A stretch of DNA of 64,000 nt from Streptomyces guryensis (GCF_021261325.1 NZ_JAJSBI010000037.1:23726-87725); one strand, 5' to 3'; counted from the first letter of the stretch, positions 35,840 through 45,447 are shown. The notes: a model not told the origin generated them from the letters alone. Made by a program: numbers and translations.

Positions 35840-36375
35840 AGTCCTTCGCTGTAGACCGCGTCGGCCTCGTAGGAGCCGGAGCCGACGGTGAACGTGCCCT
35901 TGGCCCACTCCCCGGCATACGTGAGGAGCCCGCCGGCGCTCAGGTTGACCTGGCCGTAGCCATGGTCGTTCGACCAGCCGCCAGAGGTGGTGGTGGTCTT
36001 CTGAGCCGTCGCGCTCGCAAAACTGGCACTGCAGGTGAAACCGATGGGGTATCCGCCGCCGCAGTTGGCGCCCACACCGTCGACCTCGAAGACATCCGTG
36101 AGGCTGATGGACCGCGGCACGGTGCCCGTACCCAGGTTGGGGCCGGCCATGGCCCAGCTGCTGATGTCGTTCCACTGGGCAGTGTGAAGGTTGGGTTGCG
36201 AGAAGGTGCTGTTGAAGGCTGCCAGGTACCAGTCGCTGGCGCCGGGAAGCGACGGGTGGCGATCCTGAGCGTTCCAGTCGGAGGCCGAGGCGGTCTGAGC
36301 GACCGCGACGGTCAGCAGCGCCGCGGCAGCAGCGGCTGCCAGCCATCGAACGTTGTTCATTCTTGTCGCACGCAT
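35836..36375 (-). CDS. Secreted protein of unknown function
   Basis: 179 residues from an ATG with AGGGAGA before it. A signal peptide (VRWLAAAAAAALLTVAVAQTASA) is followed by a small mature domain with two Cys (GANCGGGYPIGFTCSA) and many aromatic and Gly residues. It is first in a two-gene operon with the lipoprotein gene, with a stop/start overlap. No family is recognised. Secretion plus a lipoprotein partner suggests an envelope or extracellular function. Confidence 0.72.
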   Translation of the reverse strand: MRATRMNNVRWLAAAAAAALLTVAVAQTASASDWNAQDRHPSLPGASDWYLAAFNSTFSQPNLHTAQWNDISSWAMAGPNLGTGTVPRSISLTDVFEVDGVGANCGGGYPIGFTCSASFASATAQKTTTTSGGWSNDHGYGQVNLSAGGLLTYAGEWAKGTFTVGSGSYEADAVYSEGL

Positions 36376-36772
36376 GTGAATCTCCCTGTGCTTGTAGTGG
36401 TTCCCAGCGGGATGCCGAGTGGGTGGCGACCTGCGAAGAGCGGTCGACACGGGGTCGGCCCCTTCGCCCTGGGGCGGAGGGGCCGGTGCCTGAGGAAGAT
36501 TCGCCGACGAGGACGTCAAGGCGCCACAGACCGCACAGTGCTTCGAACAACGCGGCACACCGTCGGCACATGGAACACTGTCCGCGCAGGTCGGACGCGT
36601 GTCCGCGAATGTTCCTCGGGACGCTCGGGCCTCTTTCCGCACACCGGTGGCGGGAAGCCGTCTGCCCGCTCGCACCCTGCCGCGGGCGCACGGCAGCCAT
36701 GCCGAGGCAACGCGGACCGGCTTCAGCGCGTATTACCGGTTGATTGCGGTAACACCAACCGAGGAGAACTGC

Positions 36773-37720
36773 GTGACCGACCACGAAGCTGCCGCGCATT
36801 CGGTGCGGGTGGGGACGGATCTGCGCGCCCACCGGCTGGCGTGCGGGATGTCGCTGCGGCGCCTGGCCCAGGAACTCCACCTCGGAGCAAGCACCTTGTC
36901 GGACTACGAACGGGGTCGGCGGCTGCCTCCGGTGAATGTGCTCACTGCCTGCGAAAGAATCCTGGGAGTTCCTGCCGGGGAGCTGATACAGATGCGCCAC
37001 AGAGTGGCGCCGTCCGCAACCGTGGCTGCGGACGACGAACCTTCATCTGTAGACAGCGCACCGGCGGCCGATGACACGTCCCGGCCCGGGCAGCCATCGC
37101 CGGACGCCGTCGGCATCCCCGCGTCCGGTCCACCCCCGGTCTTCGCCTCACGACGCCGACGGGCCTGGTGGACGCACACCCTGATCGCCGCAGCCGCCGG
37201 GGCGGCGCTTGCACTGGCTGCCCAAGAACTCTCCCCGCTGCTCCACCGCGGCAGTCCCCTGCATGGCGCCGCATCCTTGAGGGCAAGGCCGTCCAGCACA
37301 CCGGCGCATGCCGTGCCCGAAGACGACCGGGACCCGCGGGACAGCGGATGCGACGCCGACGCCGTCACCCTCAGCGCCATCGACGTCGATGTTCCCAACC
37401 GCCCCTATCACCTCGTCGTCGGGCAAGCCGTAGCCCGCTACTCGCCTGCGTGTCGAGCGGTGTGGGCGCGCTTCGACCCGACTCCGGCCCTCAACCAGGT
37501 CGGCAAGCAGGCTCACATCACACTGAGTGCGACCCGGCCTGCCGACGGGCGCCACCTTCGTTTCGACGCCGCCTACGTCAACACCTTCATGTGGGGGAAC
37601 ATGCTGCTTACCTCCACTGGGTGCGTCGCGGTATCGGTCACCGTGACGGCACACTCGCTGGCAACTCCCGCCACGGCGAGCACCCCTTGCCTGACCGGGG
37701 CGGCGACGTCGTCTCCGTGA
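36773..37720 (+). CDS. Membrane-bound XRE-type regulator with DUF2690-like external domain
   Basis: 315 residues from a GTG with GAGGAG 6 nt upstream. An XRE helix-turn-helix lies at residues about 10-65 (DLRAHRLACGMSLRRLAQELHLGASTLSDYERGRRLPP). A Pro/Ser/Asp-rich linker leads to one membrane helix (TLIAAAAGAALALAAQ near 140-155). The C-terminal external part has Cys and SPACRAVWARF, typical of DUF2690 domains found after such helices in Streptomyces. It is divergent from the secreted protein/lipoprotein operon 398 nt away and may sense an outside signal for it. Confidence 0.8.
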   Translation: MTDHEAAAHSVRVGTDLRAHRLACGMSLRRLAQELHLGASTLSDYERGRRLPPVNVLTACERILGVPAGELIQMRHRVAPSATVAADDEPSSVDSAPAADDTSRPGQPSPDAVGIPASGPPPVFASRRRRAWWTHTLIAAAAGAALALAAQELSPLLHRGSPLHGAASLRARPSSTPAHAVPEDDRDPRDSGCDADAVTLSAIDVDVPNRPYHLVVGQAVARYSPACRAVWARFDPTPALNQVGKQAHITLSATRPADGRHLRFDAAYVNTFMWGNMLLTSTGCVAVSVTVTAHSLATPATASTPCLTGAATSSP

Positions 37721-37948
37721 GCTCCCGTGTTGCCGGAGGAAGAAAAGGCTGTTGAGCAGCGGCAACAGCGGGCATGTCGCCGGTGACGTGACAGACGATC
37801 AATAAAATCGTCCACGGCCGTGCCTGCCCCTCAGGAGCCTCCGATCAGGGTCGGCGTCTCTCACCGCGCTTTGTGACGACTTCATTGCCTGTCAGACTGT
37901 GCCCCCGGTAGGGGAAGGCCCGCTGCCGTCTTGCGAGTGGCTCCGAAT

Positions 37949-38032
37949 GAGTCTTCTGGCCCCGGGGGAACGAGTCCTTTGGCCCCGGGTGGCGATCTCT
38001 GAGGCCGGTTGCGAACGAGTCGATTGGCCCCG
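37949..38032. repeat. Three short imperfect direct repeats GAGTCnnnTGGCCCCG
   Basis: Copies at 37949-37966, 37972-37989 and 38017-38032 share GAGTC, then three variable bases, then TGGCCCCG; two extend to GGGCCC-like ends and are preceded by GAA(C/T). They lie in a 414-nt stretch (37721-38134) that has no other recognisable content. Confidence 0.6.
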
Positions 38033-38134
38033 CTTGGGTGCAAGCCGTGTGCGGCCTCGCGGTGATGGCTGTCAGGCCAGAACAGCGACTGCTCGCGGCG
38101 ATTGAGGCAGGGACCGCCCGCCACATCGGGATCG

Positions 38135-38268
38135 TTAGAAGCGATCCGGGCGGCAACCTGACAGAGCCGACTCAAGGGTTCCGTCGACCAACTCCCGTGC
38201 GACCAGGCGGCCCATGGCCGCGGCGAGCGTGACCGCCGAGTGCATCACTGCCAAGTAGAGGCCGGGGA
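38135..38268 (-). pseudogene. C-terminal fragment of a FAD-dependent amino-acid-oxidase-like protein
   Basis: The reverse strand gives VPGLYLAVMHSAVTLAAAMGR, LVARELVDG and CRPDRF followed by TAA. This is the typical C-terminus of glycine/D-amino acid oxidase-like flavoproteins (HSGVTLAP...RPDRF). The rest of the gene is absent. Confidence 0.7.
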
Positions 38269-38329
38269 CCTGAGAATCACACCTGGACGGCCTGGGGGGA
38301 ATACATAAGTTACGTGGGCACGCTCATGG

Positions 38330-38880
38330 ATGGACCTGTCGGTGGGGGCGGTACCGGGCCCCGGTGTCCCGTTGAGTGTGTTCGTGACGGTGTTGCCGGA
38401 GAAGTGGCCGGTCCTGGATCGGCATGCGCAGTCGGCCGAGTGGCTGCAGATCCGCTCGGATCTGGGCCGGGCGCCCCGAACGATCGATGCGCACGCCCGC
38501 GGGCTCGGAGAGTTCCTGTTGGCGTGTGAGCGGGACGGGATCGATCCGGAGACCGCGAACCGCAGCCATGTCGCCCCCGTCGTACGGGAGTTGAGGACCC
38601 GGCCGAGTCGCGGCGGGGCGAAGGCGCTGGCTATGGACTCGGGGGCCGGCCTGGCCAATGCCACGCTGAACAACGGCTGGTGCCGGTGCGTGCGGACGAT
38701 ATCGATCCGGCTCACCGTACGCTGCGGGTTCGGGTGGAGACCACCAAGACCCGCCAGGAGCGGATGGTGCCGTATAACGGGCGCCACCATCTCGGCCTGC
38801 CTCCTGATGTTTTACGCACCGGCCGGATCACAGGTTCACTCCGGAGGCTGAAGCAAGCGTCCCCCACGGCCGAATCCGTG
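38330..38880 (+). mobile_element. Tyrosine recombinase/integrase remnant with internal deletion
   Basis: One frame carries a core-binding domain (RTIDAHARGLGEFLLACERDGID, VAPVVRELRTRPSRGGAK, DSGAGLANATLNN). After a gap another frame gives VPVRADDIDPAHRTLRVRVETTKTRQERMVPY, which belongs in the catalytic domain. The catalytic Arg, His and Tyr motifs are missing. It is inactive. Confidence 0.75.
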
Positions 38881-39055
38881 CGGACATTGCCTCGGTGTTC
38901 GCGGAACGTTCGACCTGCACTCGCCTGACCTGCGTCGACGTTGTCCGGCGTGCCGAAGGTGTGCGGCGCTGTGCGCAGTGGTGTCCGACTTGTAGCACGC
39001 TGGCGCCGTCCTCGGCAACTCTCGGTACACCCTTGATCGAAAGGAACTCGAGAAC

Positions 39056-39969
39056 ATGACATTCATCAGACGGACTATGGCCGCGGGTGCGCTCTGCCTT
39101 ATCGCGCTCACCTCTGTGGCCGCCGGCAGCGCGCCGGCCACGGCGCTGACCGCATCGAGCGTGAGGCCCTGTTCGCCGGACGGGATATGCGACGCCCGGC
39201 TGTTTGGCACCACCAGCTTCACCGTCAACGACGGCACCTATGTTCACCGCTTCACGTGGCTCGGGGGTCATGGCGACGACGACATGGTCTGGCAGGAAGA
39301 CGTCTCCTTCTGGGGCATACCGACCAACAGTTACACGTTCTCCTGCGGGAGTTCCGGTTGCCCAGCGAATGAGTAGGCACACCTCGGGATCAGCCACGTA
39401 GGGCTCCGCGGCGGATTTGCAGTTCAGCCGAGGGCAGTGGGCGTCCGTCCAACCGGGCGCCCGCTCCCAGCAGTTCAACATCAACGCCAGTGCTCGGCCG
39501 GGGACGTCGACGACGATCGTGTACTTCGAGGAGAGCAGCCCTGGGTCCACGACCCACTGGTCACCACCTCCGGTACGGGCGCGACGAGTTCCTACGCGGT
39601 GCGGTGGAGTTCCAGGACCCGCTCGCGGTGACCGCAGTGACCGCCGCACCCGGCCACGTCTGCGCGAGCGTGCCGGTCACCTTCACCACCCAGGTGGACA
39701 ACCCCGGGGCATACCCCCCTGGACATTACGTACGACTTCGACTTCGGCTACGGCAGCACCGCCACGTCGACCAATGGCCGGGCCACACACACCTACACCA
39801 GGGCACTGGAAGCAGCGACGACACTGTCACCGTGTTCGTCGACCGGCCCGACGGCACGCGGTTCAGCGCCGCGAGCACCTCGTTCCCCGTCAGCGGTGCC
39901 GGCGCTGACCACATCGGTCGGCTGCTCGACCCACCCGGTCGCGGAGGAACGGAACAGGGTACCGGTGTA
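39056..39969 (+). pseudogene. Frameshifted secreted PKD-domain protein
   Basis: The first 106 codons are open, with a signal peptide (MAAGALCLIALTSVAAGSAPATA) and a beta-rich start (FTVNDGTYVHRFTW), ending at a TAG at 39374. Beyond it other frames carry coding-like pieces: QFNINASARPGTSTTIVYFEE, VTAAPGHVCASVPVTFTTQVDNPG, the PKD-like DITYDFDFGYGSTATST and GRATHTY, and DTVTVFVDRPDGTRFSAAST. At least three shifts are needed. The short N-terminal product could still be secreted, but the gene as a whole is decayed. Confidence 0.65.
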
Positions 39970-40247
39970 GCTGTCAGAACTTTTGACAGGCGTTACGGCA
40001 CCTCCGCTCCCGAAGCCCCTGCGAAGCGCGAGTGCCAACGGAGAAGTGCACCGGGGGCCGGCGGGGCTCATGAGCACCAGCGTCGCGATCAAAGTTAGCG
40101 ATGACCGTTGCTGGGAAAGGCTCCCTACCTTGGTGGCGGTGATCGGTCCCGGTCATTCGTAGGATCAGGAGGCCAGAGGTCCGGGTGTGGCTCAAAAGGC
40201 TAATACCTGATCGCCGGACGTCGGCGCTGGCTACGTGACTGCGAAGG

Positions 40248-40754
40248 TTACTTGTGCGTTGACAGCCCCCATTCATTGAATTCAAGTCTCAATCGTAGTG
40301 CGGCCTGCTTCCCCAGCGTCATTCTTACAATGAGGATGAAGTTGGCTCGCCAAGCATGGTGGTGGCCTCTACTGCTCGCTCTGCCGTGAACAGGCTCCCG
40401 CCGTTCCCCTCCAGGCTCATAATCAGAGGTTACGATATGCGCCACCTCATGAAGACACGCGTGCTCGCATTTACTGACGCTTAATCGATCGTTCGTGCCG
40501 ATCTTCACCCGCCGCTGGGCAGCGTCGGCGTGACTGCCTCCCGTGCCGCCTACAACAGTTACCGGGTCGACGTGTGCCGCGAACGCAGCCTTGAACCACT
40601 CCATCTCCTGGATATTATGGATGTAGGTTGCACAATGCCGATAATGTATTCTTCCGCCATCTTCTATGAGTACCGCACGGGCTAGCTCGCTGATTGGCAA
40701 GCCCGCCGCCAACTGTGCGTTATACGCCGCTTCCTGTAGTTTGGTCGTTGTCAT
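40248..40754 (-). CDS. HExxH putative metallohydrolase
   Basis: 168 residues. The zinc-protease motif LHEVAHIV gives His102, Glu103 and His106. A histidine-rich HHHAWRANF near residue 131 followed by a helical tail (IVRMTLGKQAALRLRLEFNEWG) could supply the third ligand. The layout resembles small actinobacterial metallohydrolases (the TIGR04338-like group). AAGGA lies close to the ATG. No signal peptide, so cytoplasmic. The gene is A/T-rich compared with the window and sits alone between decayed genes. The substrate is unknown. Confidence 0.7.
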   Translation of the reverse strand: MTTTKLQEAAYNAQLAAGLPISELARAVLIEDGGRIHYRHCATYIHNIQEMEWFKAAFAAHVDPVTVVGGTGGSHADAAQRRVKIGTNDRLSVSKCEHACLHEVAHIVTSDYEPGGERREPVHGRASSRGHHHAWRANFILIVRMTLGKQAALRLRLEFNEWGLSTHK

Positions 40755-41454
40755 TCCTTACCATTGATCTTGACCTCTTCTGCGGTTTGAGTGTAGCAAG
40801 CGGTATGAGTCGTCGGCGAGCGCAGTCGCCAATATCCCGGCTCCAGCGCTGCTATCAGAGGGAAAGGGTATTCCGAGGCTCGTTCCGCGGCAAGGGTTGA
40901 TTGCGGCGTGAGCGTCTTTGGGTCTCGATCTTGATGAGGGTCGGTCGGCTTGCTGAAGGACGGCTCGGTTCCCGATGGCCTTCAATGGTGCCCAATGAGC
41001 GTCTCATCTCGACGACGGTGGTCCGTGACTCCTGTTCCCTGCCGCGTCGAGGCGCGCAGCTACAAGCACGTGACACGTAGGCACAAGACGGCGGCAGCGC
41101 CGGTCTGTCAATGTTGCACGCCAAATCCGGCCAGCTCAGGCACCTGGGGGACGTGCAACGCAAGGGCTCCGCCCAACCGTTGCGCGTTTGGTGGATGTCG
41201 GGGCGGTGAGGCGAAACCGGGAAGTCGGGAGTCGAGGCGTTCCGATGCAAATGGGCAGTGAGAAACCCGGGACACGTGAATCGCGTTACGTCTAGCCCAA
41301 AATCGATAATCTATCGAGACCCGTTTGTGCTTGTGTAAAAATACGGATCATATATGCTGCGGTTTCTTCTCGATAGTGTCGCGGCAAGAAAACCAAGGGT
41401 GACACTAGTGTGATGCGCCAGAAATCGTGTGCTTAAGTCTGTAGCCTGTTTTTT
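40755..41454. other. A/T-richer stretch without recognised genes
   Basis: 700 nt between the HExxH gene and an IS630 remnant. Short frames exist on both strands but none has a convincing start, codon pattern or family match. The last 140 nt before the transposase are especially A/T-rich and may be the end region of the element. Confidence 0.35.
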
Positions 41455-42095
41455 ATGGCGTCTCGGGGTCCTCGTGCTGTTGAAGTCAGGCTGTCCGATG
41501 CGGAGTTCGCCGAGTTGTCGCACTGGGCGGACGGGGCGGTAGAACCCCGTCTTGCCGAGCGGGCCCGCATCGTTCTGGCGTGTGCGGCCGGGGCGCCGAA
41601 TACGCGTGTGGCGGCGGATCTCAAGGTGAACGCGGACACGGTCAGGAAATGGCGGTCGCGGTTTGCCGACCATCGGCTCGAGGGGCTGACGGACATGCCG
41701 CGGCCAGGCCGGCGCAAGGCGGAACTGGTGCTCAGCGAAGACGAGCGGCATCAGTTGATGCGTTGGGCGCGTCGGGCGAAGACCGCCCAGTTCCTGGTCC
41801 TGCGGGCGAAGATCGTGCTGCGGTGCGCGGAGGGCGGGACGAACAAGCAGGTGGCGGCCGAACTCGGGGTGCGTGAGTAGTCGGTGAACCGCTGGCGGGC
41901 CCGGTTCGTCAAGGGGCGTCTGGACGGGCTGGTCGACGAGCCCCGGCCGGGGCGGCCGCCGTCCATCCTGCTCGACCAGGTCGAGGACGTGCTCACGGCG
42001 ACGCTGGAATCCACGCCGGGCAAGGACACGCACTGGTCGCGGACTTCGATGGCCGAGCGCACCGGGCTGTCGAAGTCGGCCATAGGGTCCTTGCC
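41455..42095 (+). mobile_element. IS630-family transposase, truncated, with in-frame TAG
   Basis: It opens at ATG 41455 with a helix-turn-helix module (LAERARIVLACAAGAPNTRVAADLKVNADTVRKWRSRF), then PRPGRRKAELVLS and a second, similar module (FLVLRAKIVLRCAEGGTNKQVAAELGV). A TAG at 41878-41880 interrupts it; the frame continues VNRWRARFVKGRLDGLVDEPRPGRPPSILLDQVEDV and HWSRTSMAERTGLSKSAIG before hitting unrelated sequence near 42095. The DDE domain is lost. Confidence 0.85.
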
Positions 42096-42560
42096 GGAAC
42101 GCCCAGGCGCTGGAGCGCGACGCCGTAGAGATCGGGGAAGGGCTTGCCCCGGGGGCGTCCTCGCGGGTGACAAGGGTGGTGAAGAGCTCTTGCATGCCGA
42201 GGTGCCCGATTGTGGGCAGCACGGTGGCCCGCCCTCCTCCGGTGACCAGGGCCAGGCGCCTGACCCCCTGCTGGGCCCTCGCCAGAGCGAGAACGTCGGG
42301 CACCGGGCGGACCCGGGCGACATGCGTCAGGTGGTACGCATCCCGTTCGCTGACCACGGCCATCACATCGATGAGCCGACGGGTCTCCTCAGCCACGTGC
42401 GCCACCATCTCCACTGCCGACATCCCGGTCCGCGCCAGAAACCACTCCCGCGACAAATCACTGCCCTGTGCGCGCAACGCGTGTCTGAATGCTCCGAAGT
42501 TCGCCCGGTGCTGCCCGCGAGGGTGCCGTACCAATCGAAGAGCAGCACCTGGGACTCGAG
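42095..42560 (-). pseudogene. HAD-superfamily hydrolase pseudogene
   Basis: The reverse strand starts QVLLFDWYGTLAG (HAD motif I, nucleophile Asp), then shifts frame to FGAFRHALRAQGSDLSREWF, VRPVPDVLALARAQQGVRRLALVTGGGRATVLPTIGHLGM (motif II) and TLVTREDAPG. A further shift gives KPFPDLYGVALQRLGVP. It is then cut by the IS630 fragment. At least two shifts and a lost C-terminus make it nonfunctional. Confidence 0.75.
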
Positions 42561-42854
42561 CGGGGATCTCGCACAGGGCGCCCGGGTGGCTGGCCAGGGT
42601 CATGCTCGGGCAAGCGCAGCCGGGACCCTGGGCACCCGATGGCATGTCAGGCGGCGGCATGCGCACCGTCTCCTTTCACTGATCTGGTGAGGTGACGGGG
42701 CGGCGAGGGAAAGCCACGGACGTGCCCACAGCGCAGACAGTTACCTCCGGCCGGCCGTTCCTTCCTCGCCTTCCTGGAGAGCGCCCGCACGCCTGGACAT
42801 CGGTTCTGCGCGGTCCGGGTTGAGGACGCCACCGACGTAACCGCCGCCAGGTCG

Positions 42855-43391
42855 ATGGACGATCTGGCCACCGCCGCCGGGGTCTCCCGGGCCACGGTTT
42901 ACCGGTTGTTCCCGGGGAAGGCGGCACTGTTCGACGAGTTGATCAAGGCTTACTCGCCGTGGGCGGTCGTGTCGGACGTCATCGACGCGATGCCCGAGGC
43001 GGACTCCGGCGATGTGATCCCCGCAGTGGTCCACGCCATGGCACACGCCATGGAAGGACGCGTCGGCCTGCTGCTGCAGATCGTGTTCGAGTTGGTCAAG
43101 CAGGGCCCGGATGTCGGTGAGGGCGTGCGGCATGGGATGGCTCGGGGTTTTCCCGACCTTGCCCGGTACCTGAACAGCCAAATGCAGGCCGGACGGCTGC
43201 GACGGATTGAGCCGATCCTGGCCTTCCAGCTTCTGGCCGGGCCCGTCCTCGTTCATCTCCTGACACGGCCGCTGGCCATGCAGGCCGGCTTCAGCATGTC
43301 GCCGGAAGAGGTGATCGAGGAGATCTCCGGCGCCTGGCTGCGCGCCATGGCGCCGGAGGGAGACGAACCAGTGGGCAAGCAATCCAGTTGA
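42855..43391 (+). CDS. TetR-family regulator, N-terminus degraded
   Basis: 178 residues from the ATG at 42855. It begins inside the TetR helix-turn-helix (MDDLATAAGVSRATVYRLFPGKAALFDELI), so the first helix that normally precedes this is missing. The frame is open upstream (VEDATDVTAARS) but has no obvious start or ribosome site. The ligand domain seems complete (ISGAWLRAMAP at the end). Probably a disabled or poorly expressed regulator; the HAD pseudogene next to it may have been its neighbour. Confidence 0.65.
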   Translation: MDDLATAAGVSRATVYRLFPGKAALFDELIKAYSPWAVVSDVIDAMPEADSGDVIPAVVHAMAHAMEGRVGLLLQIVFELVKQGPDVGEGVRHGMARGFPDLARYLNSQMQAGRLRRIEPILAFQLLAGPVLVHLLTRPLAMQAGFSMSPEEVIEEISGAWLRAMAPEGDEPVGKQSS

Positions 43392-43529
43392 CCGGGCGCG
43401 ACCGAAACAGGGCAGAGGCCGAGGCGTTGAACACCCCCGTCGCCCTCCGTCGGCCCGAGTACGACCCGCCTCGTCTGATCTGCGGATGATCACGCAGCGC
43501 AACCCGGGGTTACCGGACGCCCTCCGCCG

Positions 43530-43770
43530 GCTGGCGGCATCGCCGCGTTCCCGACCCGGAGCCCGGCCAAGCTCGCCGAGCACCTTGTCGCCCGGAGGGC
43601 AGTCGCAGCACAGCAGCCGGGAGACTCTGCGCCGCATCCTTCTCGAGCTCAAAAGTGCCCTGTCAGATGGCCACGACGTGGAAGGCTCCACCGAGCCCGG
43701 ACTGCCTGGCCAAGATGCAGCGGGTCCTGGAGTTCTACGACGCCCCGCCCACGGACGGTTGCTACCCCCA
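43530..43770 (+). mobile_element. IS630-type transposase small fragment
   Basis: Pieces SPAKLAEHLVARRAV, SSRETLRRILLE and QMATTWKAPPSPDCLAKMQRVLEFYDAPPTDG, in three frames, match the linker between the DNA-binding and DDE domains of IS630-type transposases. It is a short internal fragment. Confidence 0.65.
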
Positions 43771-44034
43771 CCGACCCGGCCGGCCCGCGCAGCCGGCGGC
43801 ACCGCCCCCAGCACCACTCGCGCAGGACTGCGCTGCACTTCGGCAGGTCGACTCGCCTGCTGCAAGGCGCCGTTCGACAGCCGCGGCATCCGCCTTCACG
43901 GTGGCCAAGAGCGCCTCCGAGCGCATCGGAGCGGCCCTCCCGACCTCGCTGTCAATCGAGACGGGAGGGCCTGTGCACCACAGATTCCACGCCCTTGTCC
44001 GGCACCGCACCGCGGGGGCATGCCGCCTTGGCGG

Positions 44035-44496
44035 CTACGCGGCTGCTTCCTGGGCGAACGCGTCGAGGAGACGCGGCCAGCCGCCCGGCGATTCGAACGC
44101 GGCACGGGCCTGGTCCTGGGCTTCGCCGAAGCGGTCCAGGTCACGGTGTTCGAGCTCCACGCGGGTGCGATCCGGTCCTTCGGAGAAGAAGCGGATCTCC
44201 ACCTCGGTGCTCAACTGCGGGTCGAAGCGCCAGGCGGCGTCGATCTGCCAGGCCAGCACCAGGAGGGTGGGCGGCTTCCACGTCAGCACCCGGCCCCACT
44301 CGCACTCGCTGCCGTCGGTGTCGATCTCGTACCAGCGGCCGCCTTCCCTGCCTTCGAGGACCGCCTGCTTCAGCTCCCCCTCACCGGTCTTGTGGCTGCG
44401 CGGCCACCAGCTGTCCATGCGCTGCGTGAAGACGGTGAACGCCTTCTCGATCGGTGCCTGGACGGTCACGCTCTTGCGGACGGGGCCATCAGTCAT
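44035..44496 (-). CDS. SRPBCC/AHSA1-type protein
   Basis: 153 residues from the ATG at 44496, overlapping the end of the ArsR gene by 8 nt. It has the START-like/AHSA1 pattern (SVTVQAPIEKAFTVFTQRMDSWWP, GRVLTWKPPTLLVLAWQI, TRVELEHRDLDRFGEA). Such proteins bind small hydrophobic ligands and are often encoded with an ArsR repressor exactly as here. The function of these pairs is mostly unknown. Confidence 0.88.
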   Translation of the reverse strand: MTDGPVRKSVTVQAPIEKAFTVFTQRMDSWWPRSHKTGEGELKQAVLEGREGGRWYEIDTDGSECEWGRVLTWKPPTLLVLAWQIDAAWRFDPQLSTEVEIRFFSEGPDRTRVELEHRDLDRFGEAQDQARAAFESPGGWPRLLDAFAQEAAA

Positions 44497-44809
44497 GTTC
44501 GTGCTTTCCTTCGCTCTCGGCGGCCGCGGTGAAAGCGGCCAGTGCCTGATCCCAGAACCGGTCGAGCCAGGCGCGCAGAGCACCCAGCCCGGCCGGGTTG
44601 AGCTGGTACACGCGTCGCGTACCGACCGCTCGGTCCACGACCAGCCCGGCCTCCCTGAGCACCTTCAAGTGCTGGGAGACCGCGGGACGGCTCACGGGCA
44701 GGCCCTCAGCCAGCTGCCCCACTGCCTTGGGACCGTCGACGAGACGCTCGAAGATGGCCCGCCGGGTCGGGTCGGCCAGCGCGGACAAGGCATCCTCGTA
44801 AGTCACCAC
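44489..44809 (-). CDS. ArsR-family repressor
   Basis: 106 residues starting at a GTG (VVTYEDALSALADPTRRAIFERLV). The winged helix is intact (VGQLAEGLPVSRPAVSQHLKVLREAGLVVDRAVGTRRVYQLN). No cysteine metal site is visible, so it belongs to the non-metal type coupled to SRPBCC proteins. The start codon lies inside a dense inverted-repeat region and lacks a ribosome-binding site, so the mRNA may be leaderless. Autorepression is likely. Confidence 0.88.
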   Translation of the reverse strand: MVTYEDALSALADPTRRAIFERLVDGPKAVGQLAEGLPVSRPAVSQHLKVLREAGLVVDRAVGTRRVYQLNPAGLGALRAWLDRFWDQALAAFTAAAESEGKHEHD

Positions 44810-44830
44810 TTACGTAAGTTACGACTTACG
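44797..44830. promoter_or_regulatory. ArsR operator overlapping its start codon
   Basis: CGTAAGT at 44797 and ACTTACG at 44808 and 44824 form interlocking inverted repeats, including the perfect 12-bp palindrome ACTTACGTAAGT at 44808-44819. The repeats overlap the start of the arsR gene. Confidence 0.72.
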
Positions 44831-45223
44831 GATGGCCCGGGTCAAGCAAGACGACGAGACACAGCCACACGCACGAACGAGCCCCGGCAGGGCATCATGC
44901 GCGGCCACACCGCACAAGGAAACGGGCTGAAGACCACGAGCAGGCCGGACATGGTCACCTCGCCGCCTGGAACCCTGAAGATCAACCCCCCGCCCACGAG
45001 CAGTCCGTCATGCTCATCACGAGTGGCAGCCCCCAGCTCTACGGCCTCATGCCGAGCGGCAATCAACGGCTCCCCGTGCTGCGGGGCCACCCACCGCCAC
45101 TACGACGGCGTGACGCACAACGAGAGGTGTGAAAGCTGAGGTTGCTGCTCACGGGGCTGGTGTGGGTGGGCATCGGGATGCTCATGCCGGTCGCTGGCAG
45201 GTGACTTTGGTGAAGATCATCGG

Positions 45224-45447
45224 TTATCGGGTGACTTCGCGGTTCGTGAGGTCCAGCAAGGCCCGGACCAGAGCGGTCGCCCAGGCGAGGTCGGTGCGTA
45301 CCTTGCCGAGGACGCGCCAGTTCTTGAGTTGGGCGAAGCCGTGCTCGACGGGTGCCCGGACGGCCGCCAGAGCCGTGTTGGACAGCTTCTGGCCTCGCGT
45401 CAGGAGCCGGTTCCGGGTGGCGTTGTAGCCGGTACCGGTAGTTCGTT
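45224..45447 (-). mobile_element. IS5-type (DDE_4) transposase C-terminal fragment
   Basis: The reverse strand gives ATRNRLLTRGQKLSNTALAA, VRAPVEHGFAQLKNWRVLGKVRT and WATALVRALLDLTNREVTR, then a stop. This is the typical C-terminus of Streptomyces IS5-group transposases. Upstream parts are absent. Confidence 0.8.

Noticed and set aside
34121..37000. Single 959-codon protein
   Set aside because: Frame is open by chance upstream of the lipoprotein GTG at 35839; the upstream part lies over the secreted-protein gene in another frame.
37949..38032. CRISPR array
   Set aside because: Only three short imperfect repeats, uneven spacing and no cas genes.
40855..41250. 131-residue reverse frame
   Set aside because: No start signal, no family likeness and unusual composition; treated as non-coding.
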